Assembly (NCBI GenBank): GCA_900753305.1
Contig: CAADYR010000135.1
Span: 1 to 37,200, forward strand
From: Lachnospiraceae bacterium
GTDB taxonomy: Bacteria; Bacillota; Clostridia; Lachnospirales; Lachnospiraceae
Length of the DNA stretch: 37,200 nt
Reading direction: 5' to 3'
A program made the translations under genes and the position numbers. Positions 7,769 to 16,753 of the stretch are shown in pieces. Position 1 is the stretch's first letter; the number at the start of each line of letters is the position of its first letter. The notes beneath the pieces were generated by a model. The model did no database searches. It was given only the letters and a program-made list of their open reading frames with translations, and had not been told where the DNA came from.

Positions 7769-10171
7769 ATGTTTCGTGTAATTAAGAGAGATGGCAAAGA
7801 GGTCGAGTTTAGTTTAGAGAAGATCAGCGGAGCCATTGTAAAAGCATTTGATGCGACAGAAGTTCAGTATAATCAGGCAATTGTAGATTTACTGACACTT
7901 CGTGTGACAGCAGATATGCAGGGGAAGGTAAAAGAGGGAACAATACACGTAGAAGAGATTCAGGACAGCGTTGAGAAAGTGCTGGAACAGGCTGGCTATG
8001 CAGAGGCTGCCAAAGCATTTATTCTCTATCGTAAACAGCGTGAGAAGATGCGTAATATGAAGTCCACGATCCTTGATTACAAGGAAGTTGTGAACAGTTA
8101 CGTAAAGTCTGAAGACTGGAGAGTAAAGGAGAACTCTACGGTAACATATTCCGTTGGAGGTCTTATTCTGTCCAACTCAGGCGCGATCACAGCAAATTAC
8201 TGGCTGTCTGAAATATATGATGATGAAATTGCAGAAGCACATAGAAATGCAGACATTCATATCCATGATCTGTCCATGCTGACAGGATATTGTGCGGGAT
8301 GGTCACTGAAGCAGTTGATCAAAGAAGGACTGGGAGGTATTACAGGTAAGATTACATCGGCTCCTGCCAGACACCTGTCTGTATTATGCAACCAGATGGT
8401 AAATTTCCTCGGTATCATGCAGAATGAATGGGCTGGTGCACAGGCATTTTCTTCATTTGATACATACCTGGCTCCTTTTGTTAAAGTAGATAATTTAAGC
8501 TATGGTGAAGTAAAGAAATGCATCGAAGCATTTATTTATGGTGTAAATACACCAAGCCGTTGGGGGACGCAGGCTCCATTCAGCAATATTACACTGGACT
8601 GGACAGTACCCAATGATCTGGCAGAACTTCCTGCAATTGTAGGCGGCAGGGAAATGGATTTCTGCTATAAAGACTGTAAGAAAGAAATGGACATGGTCAA
8701 TAAAGCATTTATTGAGACTATGATCGAAGGAGATGCCAATGGAAGAGGCTTCCAGTATCCGATTCCTACTTATTCCATTACCAAAGATTTTGACTGGTCT
8801 GACACGGAAAACAACAGATTACTGTTTGAAATGACATCGAAATACGGAACTCCATATTTCTCAAATTATATCAATTCTGATATGGAACCATCAGATGTCA
8901 GAAGTATGTGCTGCAGATTACGTCTTGATCTAAGAGAACTTCGCAAGAAAACAGGAGGATTCTTCGGTTCAGGTGAAAGTACCGGAAGCGTAGGTGTTGT
9001 AACCATCAATATGCCACGTATCGCTTATCAGGCAGTTGATGAAGCGGATTTCTACAAACGTCTGGACAGAATGATGGATATTGCAGCACGTTCCCTTAAG
9101 ATCAAGAGAAATGTAATTTCTAAGTTGCTGGATGAAGGATTATATCCATATACAAAGCGTTACCTGGGAACATTTGATAATCATTTTTCAACAATCGGTC
9201 TGATCGGTATGAATGAAGCCGGATTGAATGCCAAGTGGCTGCGTGCCGATCTCACTCATCCCGAGACACAGAAATTTACCAAAGATGTATTGAACCACAT
9301 GCGTGAACGTCTTTCTGATTATCAGGAAGAATATGGTGATCTGTATAATCTGGAAGCCACACCGGCTGAGAGTACAACTTACAGACTGGCAAAACATGAC
9401 AGAGCTAAATGGCCGGATATCATTACGGCAGGTCATGAGGGAGATACGCCTTATTATACGAATTCTTCTCATTTGCCGGTTGATTATACTACAGATATTT
9501 TTGATGCACTGGACGTGCAGGATGAGTTGCAGACACTCTATACATCAGGTACAGTATTCCATGCATTTTTGGGAGAGAAACTTCCTGACTGGAAGGCGGC
9601 GGCGAATCTTGTCCGTACAATTGCAGAGAATTATAAATTACCTTATTATACATTGTCACCAACTTACTCTATCTGTAAGGAACATGGTTATTTAAGCGGT
9701 GAACAGAAGATATGTCCAAAGTGCGGCAAAGTAACAGAAGTTTACAGCCGTATAACAGGCTATTATCGTCCGGTACAGAACTGGAATGATGGTAAACTTC
9801 AGGAATATGCAAACAGAACAGAGTATCAGATAAGTGATTCTGTCATACAGGGACAGCACAAGAAAGAAGAGCAGACACCGGAAATTAAAGCTGCGGCACT
9901 GAATGCATCTATGTTGTCACAGCGTGAGGAAGAGAGAAATATCAGATTTCTTTTCACAACCAAGACTTGTCCTAACTGCAGACTGGCAAAGGAATATCTC
10001 AAAGATGTAGATTATACAGTCATCGATGCAGAAGAAAATATGGATCTTGCAGTACAGTATGGTGTTATGCAGGCGCCAACCCTTGTGATTGTGACTGGAC
10101 AATCACAGCAAAAGTATGTTAATGTATCCAATATAAAGAAGTATGCAACATTTATAAATGGTTGTGAATGA
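7769..10171 (+). CDS. nrdD: Anaerobic (class III) ribonucleoside-triphosphate reductase with fused glutaredoxin-like domain
   Basis: This protein of 800 residues reduces ribonucleotides to deoxyribonucleotides by glycyl-radical chemistry. Residues 1-90 are an ATP-cone ('VIKRDGKEVEFSLEKIS'), the allosteric dATP/ATP sensor. The barrel follows, with the 'SMCCRLRLD' segment (Cys381, Cys382) likely carrying active-site cysteines. A zinc site is formed by Cys636, His639, Cys649 and Cys652, and the glycyl-radical site is 'RITGYY' (Gly664). Residues about 722-800 are an extra thioredoxin/glutaredoxin-like domain with a CPNC redox motif (734-737), implying reduction by thiols rather than formate, as in NrdD2-type enzymes. 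The ATG follows GGAGGAAGGAG by 11 bases. No activase gene nrdG lies beside it. It overlaps an upstream-extended frame of pyrF, so the two may be co-transcribed. Confidence 0.95.
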   Translation: MFRVIKRDGKEVEFSLEKISGAIVKAFDATEVQYNQAIVDLLTLRVTADMQGKVKEGTIHVEEIQDSVEKVLEQAGYAEAAKAFILYRKQREKMRNMKSTILDYKEVVNSYVKSEDWRVKENSTVTYSVGGLILSNSGAITANYWLSEIYDDEIAEAHRNADIHIHDLSMLTGYCAGWSLKQLIKEGLGGITGKITSAPARHLSVLCNQMVNFLGIMQNEWAGAQAFSSFDTYLAPFVKVDNLSYGEVKKCIEAFIYGVNTPSRWGTQAPFSNITLDWTVPNDLAELPAIVGGREMDFCYKDCKKEMDMVNKAFIETMIEGDANGRGFQYPIPTYSITKDFDWSDTENNRLLFEMTSKYGTPYFSNYINSDMEPSDVRSMCCRLRLDLRELRKKTGGFFGSGESTGSVGVVTINMPRIAYQAVDEADFYKRLDRMMDIAARSLKIKRNVISKLLDEGLYPYTKRYLGTFDNHFSTIGLIGMNEAGLNAKWLRADLTHPETQKFTKDVLNHMRERLSDYQEEYGDLYNLEATPAESTTYRLAKHDRAKWPDIITAGHEGDTPYYTNSSHLPVDYTTDIFDALDVQDELQTLYTSGTVFHAFLGEKLPDWKAAANLVRTIAENYKLPYYTLSPTYSICKEHGYLSGEQKICPKCGKVTEVYSRITGYYRPVQNWNDGKLQEYANRTEYQISDSVIQGQHKKEEQTPEIKAAALNASMLSQREEERNIRFLFTTKTCPNCRLAKEYLKDVDYTVIDAEENMDLAVQYGVMQAPTLVIVTGQSQQKYVNVSNIKKYATFINGCE

Positions 10172-10200
10172 TTACAGAACATATAGATAGGAGTAAATTC

Positions 10201-11127
<927 letters not shown>

Positions 11128-11160
11128 GCTTGCGTAGCATAGAAAGGTATGGTTATTAAG

Positions 11161-11835
11161 ATGGAACAGTACAAGAAAGAGTTTATAGAGTTCATGGTAG
11201 ACAGCAATGTACTCAAATTTGGTGAATTTACATTAAAAAGCGGCAGAAAATCTCCATTTTTCATGAATGCAGGTGCGTATGTGACAGGTTCTCAGTTAAG
11301 AAGACTGGGTCAGTTCTATGCACAGGCGATCCATGATAATTATGGCACTGATTTTGATGTACTTTTTGGACCTGCATATAAGGGAATTCCTTTGGCAGTA
11401 GCAACTACGATTGCTTTTAGCGAACTTTATGGCAGAGACATCAAGTACTGCTCTAATCGAAAAGAGATAAAAGATCATGGCGATGTTGGAATCCTGCTTG
11501 GCAGTGACCTGAATGATGGTGATAAAGTAGTGATCATTGAGGACGTTACAACATCCGGCAAGTCTATTGAAGAGACATTCCCAATTCTGACAGCACAGGC
11601 AAATGTGGACGTTGTAGGTCTTATGGTCAGCCTGAATCGTCAGGAACGTGGTAAGACACAGCAGAACGCACTGGCAGAGATCCGAGAGGTATACGGTATC
11701 GAAACAGGCGCTATCGTTACCATGGAAGAAGTAGTGGAATATCTCTATAACAGGCCATATAATGGTAAAGTACTGATTGATGATAAGACAAAGGCAGCAA
11801 TTGATGCTTATTATGAACAGTATGGTGCAAAATAG
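11161..11835 (+). CDS. pyrE: Orotate phosphoribosyltransferase
   Basis: This enzyme of 224 residues joins orotate and PRPP to form OMP, the substrate of the preceding pyrF product. The PRPP-binding motif is 'VVIIEDVTTSGKS' (residues 123-135) and 'GPAYKGIPLAVA' is the second conserved loop. Two in-frame starts exist: ATG 11149 stands only two bases from GAAAGG and ATG 11161 stands 14 from it. 11161 gives the usual family N-terminus 'MEQYKKEF' and is preferred, but the choice is not secure. pyrF and pyrE sit together here without the rest of the pyr genes. Confidence 0.92.
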   Translation: MEQYKKEFIEFMVDSNVLKFGEFTLKSGRKSPFFMNAGAYVTGSQLRRLGQFYAQAIHDNYGTDFDVLFGPAYKGIPLAVATTIAFSELYGRDIKYCSNRKEIKDHGDVGILLGSDLNDGDKVVIIEDVTTSGKSIEETFPILTAQANVDVVGLMVSLNRQERGKTQQNALAEIREVYGIETGAIVTMEEVVEYLYNRPYNGKVLIDDKTKAAIDAYYEQYGAK

Positions 11836-11869
11836 TAATAAATCATTCGAATAGCGAGAGGTAATGCAT

Positions 11870-12022
11870 ATGGAGGAGAAAATATATAAGACGATGGGTC
11901 GCTCCGGCGCACTTTCTATCGTACTTGGAGTTGTTGCAGTCGTGACAGGTGTTGCAAGCGGAGTATTATTACTGATCAGCGGAGCCAGACTTTTAGCAGA
12001 CAAATCCAAAATTTTATTTTAA
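11870..12022 (+). CDS. Small membrane protein of 50 residues, unknown function
   Basis: A short frame begins at ATG 11870 after GCGAGAGG (11854-11861) and ends with TAA at 12020-12022. The protein has a charged start (MEEKIYKTMGR), one long hydrophobic segment rich in V, A, G and L (about residues 14-40), and a basic end (ARLLADKSK), as expected for a single-pass membrane protein. It lies 34 bases after pyrE and is followed by a perfect 10-bp hairpin. The reading frame, ribosome site and hairpin support a real gene. No family was recognised. A second small membrane protein gene starts 68 bases later. Confidence 0.65.
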   Translation: MEEKIYKTMGRSGALSIVLGVVAVVTGVASGVLLLISGARLLADKSKILF

Positions 12023-12028
12023 GCGTTT

Positions 12029-12056
12029 AATGGGCATTTCATAGGGAATGCCCATT
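12029..12056 (+). terminator. Hairpin after the 50-residue membrane protein gene
   Basis: AATGGGCATT and AATGCCCATT form a perfect 10-bp stem with an 8-base loop. The downstream sequence (CGTTGTGTTTA) is T-rich but not a clean T-run, so termination may be partial. Confidence 0.5.
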
Positions 12057-12090
12057 CGTTGTGTTTATATATTCGTAAGGGAGTTAAAAT

Positions 12091-12414
12091 ATGTTTCATA
12101 AACCTGGATATATTTTTACTGATAAGAAAAATCCCCAACGGGGTATTATGTCGGCAATACTGGGTGCAATATCTGTGGCATCAGTTTGTCTGGCAGTATA
12201 TCTGACATATCAGAATAAGGGAGTTGCACCGGTGCAATATGGTTCTGTCATTCTTCTGTCGCTTATATTTGCAGTGACAGGAATAGTATTGGGAATATTA
12301 GCTATGCTTGAAAAAGATATATTTCGGATTTTTCCTGTAACAGGGATCATATTGAATAGCATGACCATTATTGCAGGTGGTTTTATATTGTATTTAGGAG
12401 TGAGTGGAGTATGA
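12091..12414 (+). CDS. Small polytopic membrane protein, Clostridia-type, unknown function
   Basis: This protein of 107 residues has three predicted transmembrane segments (about 18-38, 50-72 and 84-104) and a short polar N-terminus (MFHKPGYIFTDKKNPQRG). The pattern of G, A and I-rich helices is common in small uncharacterised Clostridia membrane proteins; no specific function is known to me. Its stop overlaps the start of the M29-like aminopeptidase gene by four bases (ATGA), so the two are translationally coupled. AAGGGAG lies before the ATG. Confidence 0.8.
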   Translation: MFHKPGYIFTDKKNPQRGIMSAILGAISVASVCLAVYLTYQNKGVAPVQYGSVILLSLIFAVTGIVLGILAMLEKDIFRIFPVTGIILNSMTIIAGGFILYLGVSGV

Positions 12415-14465
12415 CATTGGTAGAGGAAAGATATGAATTGGCTGTTGAGCGCTTACAGGAAATGCTCGCAGAACAATCAGTATCAGAAAAATATGCAGAT
12501 TATTTTCACAGAATGGCTCAGTTTAGTATGCTGATAAAGGAAAATTATGACAGAATCCAAAAGGGATGGCTCGAACAGGCATCCTTAGAGGAACTTCGCA
12601 CAGCAAATACCGGGCTATATGAGGATATTCTGGGTGAAAATTATAATAGAAGCTATGCAAATCCGGCTTATGCATGTAAACAGTTTGGATTGGAAAAAGG
12701 ACGGTTACTTTCGTTTCTGTATACAGAACTTAGATGTATGATTCCCTATGCATATGAGGGAATGCTGGAAGAATTGGTGATCCGTCTGGAATTACTGATC
12801 GAAGTATATGGTATCTTTACCTGTGCACAGGAAGAGAAAAGAGAAGTGGATGAGAAGGAACTTCAGGAGGCTCTGTACTGGTTTGTAAGTGATTATTCTG
12901 AACCTGCTGCGGAATGGAGAGTTTCAACTCTGGTAGATCCACAGAACTGCTTTGCGGCACAGATCATTACACAGAGTGATCTGACAGATATAAGATATCT
13001 GTATCGTTTTGGAGAATATATTTCAGAAGATACCGAAAAAATGGCGCGATATCTTAACACACTTCCGCAGGAACGTGTTAAAATGATCGCAGATACGTAT
13101 ACAGAAGGATATCGTATAGGTTTTGTAAAAGGCAACAAGGATCTTGGCAAAAAGGAAACAGTAGATGTGAGGTTTTGCCTTGGCTTTGAACGTATCGTCA
13201 AAGCGGCAATATCGAATTTTGCAAAAATGGGCTTGAAACCTACAATCTATCGTGCCTCATCAAGTATTTTTCATAAGAGAGGCAATTTCAAGATTGGTTA
13301 TTATGGTGCGATTCCCAATAAGCAGTTTGACTATGATCATAAGGACGATCTGGCACTGTTTCTTGATCGCAGACTGATGAACAGAAAACTGGAAGTTCTG
13401 AAGCAGGCATATGAAGTAAATAAAGAAAAAGCTGCCAGACATGCGGGACCTGCTGTAATTGAAACCTTTGGAGAAATCCCTTTTGCACCGGAATCCAAGC
13501 CTGAGGCTTGTTCAATGAATACAGAACAGCAGAAACTTTCAGCAGAATATACAGGAGCGTCTTCTGATATTGTATACCAGTATATCAATGGGGAAGAGAG
13601 AAGCTTCACGATCATAGCTTTTCCTGTACCGGAGATCGGAGAGAAGTTTGAAGAAATTTTTGATGAAACGGTGAAGATCAATACACTGGATTATCACACG
13701 TATGAGAGAATACAGGCGATTATCATAGATACATTAAACCGGGCGTCCTATGTAGAAGTGAAAGGAATGAACGGTAATCGTACGGATATGCATATTAATT
13801 TATATCCGATCACTGATCCTGAGAAAGAGGCTATTTTTGAAAACTGTGTTGCAGATGTCAATATTCCTGTTGGCGAGGTATTTACCTCACCGGTACTGGA
13901 AGGAACACATGGAACACTGCATGTAAGCAGGGTATTTTTGAATGAACTGGAATACCACGATCTGGAAATGACCTTTAAGGATGGCATGATCCAGACATAT
14001 ACCTGTACTAATTTTGAGTCAGAACAGGAGAATCAGGAGTACCTTAAGGCAAATGTCCTCTATCATTATGATACTTTGCCGATTGGAGAATTTGCGATCG
14101 GTACGAACACAACTGCCTATATGACTGCAAAGAAGTATGATATTGGAAGTCGTTTTCCAATTCTGATCGCAGAAAAGACGGGACCTCATTTTGCGGTGGG
14201 AGATACCTGTTATTCCAGAAGTGAAGATGTGAAAGTATACAACGAAGATGGAAAAGAAATCGTAGCTAAGGATAATTCCGTGTCACTGCTTCGCAAGACA
14301 GATCCCTCCAAGGCATATTTTGGCTGCCACACAGATATTACGATCCCTTATGATGAGCTGGGAAGTATCATTGCTTATGATAAGGAAGGAAACGCATATC
14401 CGATCATTGAAAAGGGAAGATTTGTGCTGGCGGGCTGTGAAGAATTGAACAGACCATTTACATAA
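12411..14465 (+). CDS. Large M29-like metallo-aminopeptidase
   Basis: This protein of 684 residues has a C-terminal half matching thermophilic aminopeptidase (peptidase M29) features: 'GEVFTSPVLEGTHGTL' (Glu489), 'GEFAIGTNT' (Glu560) and 'EKTGPHFAVGD' (His593), candidates for the two-metal site and catalytic Glu. The first about 300 residues are mostly alpha-helical and have no counterpart in the usual 410-residue M29 enzymes. No signal peptide is seen, so it is probably cytoplasmic. The usual role would be release of N-terminal residues from peptides. It is coupled by a four-base overlap to the small membrane protein gene upstream. Catalytic completeness cannot be proved by eye, so a non-peptidase role is possible. 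Confidence 0.7.
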   Translation: MTLVEERYELAVERLQEMLAEQSVSEKYADYFHRMAQFSMLIKENYDRIQKGWLEQASLEELRTANTGLYEDILGENYNRSYANPAYACKQFGLEKGRLLSFLYTELRCMIPYAYEGMLEELVIRLELLIEVYGIFTCAQEEKREVDEKELQEALYWFVSDYSEPAAEWRVSTLVDPQNCFAAQIITQSDLTDIRYLYRFGEYISEDTEKMARYLNTLPQERVKMIADTYTEGYRIGFVKGNKDLGKKETVDVRFCLGFERIVKAAISNFAKMGLKPTIYRASSSIFHKRGNFKIGYYGAIPNKQFDYDHKDDLALFLDRRLMNRKLEVLKQAYEVNKEKAARHAGPAVIETFGEIPFAPESKPEACSMNTEQQKLSAEYTGASSDIVYQYINGEERSFTIIAFPVPEIGEKFEEIFDETVKINTLDYHTYERIQAIIIDTLNRASYVEVKGMNGNRTDMHINLYPITDPEKEAIFENCVADVNIPVGEVFTSPVLEGTHGTLHVSRVFLNELEYHDLEMTFKDGMIQTYTCTNFESEQENQEYLKANVLYHYDTLPIGEFAIGTNTTAYMTAKKYDIGSRFPILIAEKTGPHFAVGDTCYSRSEDVKVYNEDGKEIVAKDNSVSLLRKTDPSKAYFGCHTDITIPYDELGSIIAYDKEGNAYPIIEKGRFVLAGCEELNRPFT

Positions 14466-14488
14466 GATGGACTTTTTTGTAGAAAATA

Positions 14489-14516
14489 CGACATTTAAGT
14501 TGACGTGGCGACATTT
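14489..14516 (+). repeat. Direct repeat CGACATTT around the purE -35 (candidate operator)
   Basis: CGACATTT occurs at 14489-14496 and again at 14509-14516, exactly 20 bases apart, one copy upstream of the -35 and one in the spacer. Two-turn spacing puts both copies on the same face of the helix. No known purine regulator site was recognised. Confidence 0.4.
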
Positions 14517-14528
14517 TGTTTATAAGAT
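14500..14528 (+). promoter_or_regulatory. Probable promoter of the purE-M-N-D operon
   Basis: TTGACG (14500-14505), 17-base spacer, TAAGAT (14523-14528). The leader contains a CAGCAG / CTGCTG hairpin at 14538-14555. No purine riboswitch core was seen. Confidence 0.6.
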
Positions 14529-14585
14529 GATAATAGTCAGCAGTGCATGCTGCTGCGGATAAAACAAGTTTTAGGAGGATATATC

Positions 14586-15095
14586 ATGGCACAGGTTGGT
14601 ATTGTAATGGGTTCGGATTCAGATATGCCGATTATGGCAAAAGCGGCAGACATTCTGGAGGAACTTGGTATTTCTTATGAAATGACGATTATTTCAGCAC
14701 ACAGAGAACCGGATGTATTTTTTGAATACGCCAAATCAGCAGAAAGCAAGGGATTTAAAGTAATTATTGCAGGAGCAGGTATGGCAGCACATCTTCCTGG
14801 TATGTGTGCGGCAATCTTTCCTATGCCTGTTATTGGAATTCCGATGCACACCACATCTCTTGGTGGCAGAGATTCCTTATATTCTATCGTACAGATGCCT
14901 TCAGGTATTCCTGTTGCAACTGTTGCAATCAATGGTGGAGCGAATGCAGGTCTTCTGGCTGCCAAGATTCTGGCAACTTCAGATGAACAGCTTCTTGCCA
15001 GATTAAAAGAGTATTCTGCAAAGCTTAAGGCTCAGGTAGAAGCCAAAGATGCAAAATTGCAGGAAATTGGTTACAAAGCATACTTAGAGAAATAG
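14586..15095 (+). CDS. purE: N5-carboxyaminoimidazole ribonucleotide mutase
   Basis: This enzyme of 169 residues converts N5-CAIR to CAIR in de novo purine synthesis. Diagnostic pieces are 'GIVMGSDSDMPIM' near the N-terminus, 'SAHREPD' (substrate-binding His and Arg) and 'GAGMAAHLPG'. The ATG at 14586 is preceded by TTAGGAGG at ideal spacing; an earlier in-frame start at 14547 lacks a good ribosome site and adds a non-family extension. It is the first gene of a purE-purM-purN-purD cluster, 28 bases before purM. Confidence 0.95.
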   Translation: MAQVGIVMGSDSDMPIMAKAADILEELGISYEMTIISAHREPDVFFEYAKSAESKGFKVIIAGAGMAAHLPGMCAAIFPMPVIGIPMHTTSLGGRDSLYSIVQMPSGIPVATVAINGGANAGLLAAKILATSDEQLLARLKEYSAKLKAQVEAKDAKLQEIGYKAYLEK

Positions 15096-15123
15096 GAATA
15101 ATAGAAAGGCAGGTTATAACAAA

Positions 15124-16149
15124 ATGGATTACAAGAAAGCAGGCGTTGATATTGAGGCCGGATACAAATCAGTAGAATTAATGAAGAAATATGTAAAGGA
15201 GACTATGAGACCGGAAGTATTAGGTGGTCTTGGCGGATTCTCCGGTGCATTTTCACTGGATGCTATCAAGGGTATGGAGAAACCGGTTCTCTTATCAGGA
15301 ACAGATGGTGTCGGAACCAAGATTAAGCTGGCCTTTTTACTGGACAAGCATGATACCATCGGTATTGACTGCGTTGCCATGTGTGTAAATGATGTAGCTT
15401 GTGCAGGTGGAGAGCCTTTATTCTTCCTTGATTATATTGCATGTGGTAAGAATTATCCTGAGAAGATCGCTACGATCGTTGCAGGTGTTGCAGAAGGTTG
15501 TAAGCAGGCAGGAGCTGCACTGATCGGTGGAGAGACAGCAGAACATCCGGGACTGATGCCGGAAGATGAATATGATGTAGCCGGTTTTACTGTTGGTGTG
15601 GTAGATGAGAAGGATATGATCACAGGTGTTGATTTAAAGGCCGGCGATACTCTCATCGGTATTGCTTCCAGCGGGGTACACAGCAATGGTTTCTCATTAG
15701 TCAGAAAAGTATTTGAAATGACAAAGGAAAGCCTGAATACATACTATGACGAATTAGGTGCTACATTAGGCGAGACACTTCTTGCACCAACTGTAATTTA
15801 TGTAAAAGCTCTTAAGAGCATCAAAGATGCCGGTGTACGTGTAAAGGCATGCAGCCATATTACAGGCGGCGGCTTCTATGAGAATGTTCCCAGAATGCTT
15901 CCGGAGGGAGTACATGCGGTTATTAAGAAGGACAGCTACAAAGTTCCTCCTATTTTCGGACTGATGCAGAAGAAGGGCAATATCGATGAACATATGATGT
16001 ACAATACCTTTAACATGGGGCTTGGCATGGTTCTTGCTATTGATCCTGCAGATGTTGATAAGACAATGGAAGCAATTAAGGCAGCAGGCGAAACTCCTTA
16101 TGTGATCGGCGAGACGAAGGCAGGCGAAAAAGGAGTAACATTATGCTAA
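15124..16149 (+). CDS. purM: Phosphoribosylformylglycinamidine cyclo-ligase (AIR synthetase)
   Basis: This protein of 341 residues closes the imidazole ring, making AIR from FGAM with ATP. 'LLSGTDGVGTKIKLAF', 'CVNDVACAGGEPLFFLDY' and 'LIGGETAEHPG' are standard PurM motifs for nucleotide and substrate binding, and the length is typical. GAAAGG lies before the ATG. Its last seven bases overlap the start of purN, so purM and purN are translationally coupled. No purF or purL lies next to it, unlike many Gram-positive pur operons. Confidence 0.95.
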   Translation: MDYKKAGVDIEAGYKSVELMKKYVKETMRPEVLGGLGGFSGAFSLDAIKGMEKPVLLSGTDGVGTKIKLAFLLDKHDTIGIDCVAMCVNDVACAGGEPLFFLDYIACGKNYPEKIATIVAGVAEGCKQAGAALIGGETAEHPGLMPEDEYDVAGFTVGVVDEKDMITGVDLKAGDTLIGIASSGVHSNGFSLVRKVFEMTKESLNTYYDELGATLGETLLAPTVIYVKALKSIKDAGVRVKACSHITGGGFYENVPRMLPEGVHAVIKKDSYKVPPIFGLMQKKGNIDEHMMYNTFNMGLGMVLAIDPADVDKTMEAIKAAGETPYVIGETKAGEKGVTLC

Positions 16150-16736
16150 GAGTATGCGTATGCGTATCTGGCGGTGGTACGAACCTGCAGGCAATTATGG
16201 ATGCTATTGATACGGGAAAGATCACAAATGCACAGATTGTTCGTGTCATCAGTAATAACAAGACGGCATATGCGCTGGAACGTGCAAAGGAACATCAGAT
16301 CGATGCAATAGCAGTATCTCCCAAAGATTATGAAACAAGAGAGCTTTTTAATGAAGCTCTCTTGCAGACAATAAATGAAGTTCAGCCAGATTTGATCGTA
16401 TTGGCAGGTTTTCTGGTAGTGATCCCAAAGAAAATGATAGCTCAGTACCGTAATCGTATTATCAACATTCATCCTTCCCTGATCCCATCATTCTGTGGTA
16501 CAGGATACTATGGACTGAAGGTACATGAAGCAGCACTTGAAAGAGGTGTGAAGGTTACAGGTGCTACCGTTCATTTTGTGGATGAAGGTACAGATACCGG
16601 TCCTATTATCCTGCAAAAGGCAGTAAATGTAGAACCGGGTGATACTCCCAAGGTATTACAGCAACGTGTCATGGAACAGGCAGAATGGCAGATACTGCCA
16701 CAGGCAATTGATATGATTGCAAATGGCAGGTTATAA
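16143..16736 (+). CDS. purN: Phosphoribosylglycinamide formyltransferase (folate-dependent)
   Basis: This enzyme of 197 residues transfers a formyl group from 10-formyl-tetrahydrofolate to GAR. 'VSGGGTNLQAIMD' is the phosphate-binding loop. 'NIHPSLIPSF' carries the catalytic Asn and His, and 'GATVHFVDEGTDTGPII' contains the catalytic Asp. Its start lies within the last codons of purM (seven-base overlap), and AAAAGGAG immediately upstream serves as the ribosome site. purD follows 17 bases after its stop. Confidence 0.95.
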   Translation: MLRVCVCVSGGGTNLQAIMDAIDTGKITNAQIVRVISNNKTAYALERAKEHQIDAIAVSPKDYETRELFNEALLQTINEVQPDLIVLAGFLVVIPKKMIAQYRNRIINIHPSLIPSFCGTGYYGLKVHEAALERGVKVTGATVHFVDEGTDTGPIILQKAVNVEPGDTPKVLQQRVMEQAEWQILPQAIDMIANGRL

Positions 16737-16753
16737 GAAGGAAGGCTAAAAAT

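Noticed and set aside
11296..12009. A 237-codon minus-strand open frame opposite pyrE and the small membrane gene
   Set aside because: It lies opposite clearly recognisable pyrE, has Cys/Ile-rich low-quality translation with no motif, and no ribosome site was recognised; it is a shadow frame.
14466..14585. Purine riboswitch before purE
   Set aside because: The conserved three-way junction core sequences are not present; only a short CAGCAG / CTGCTG hairpin is seen.
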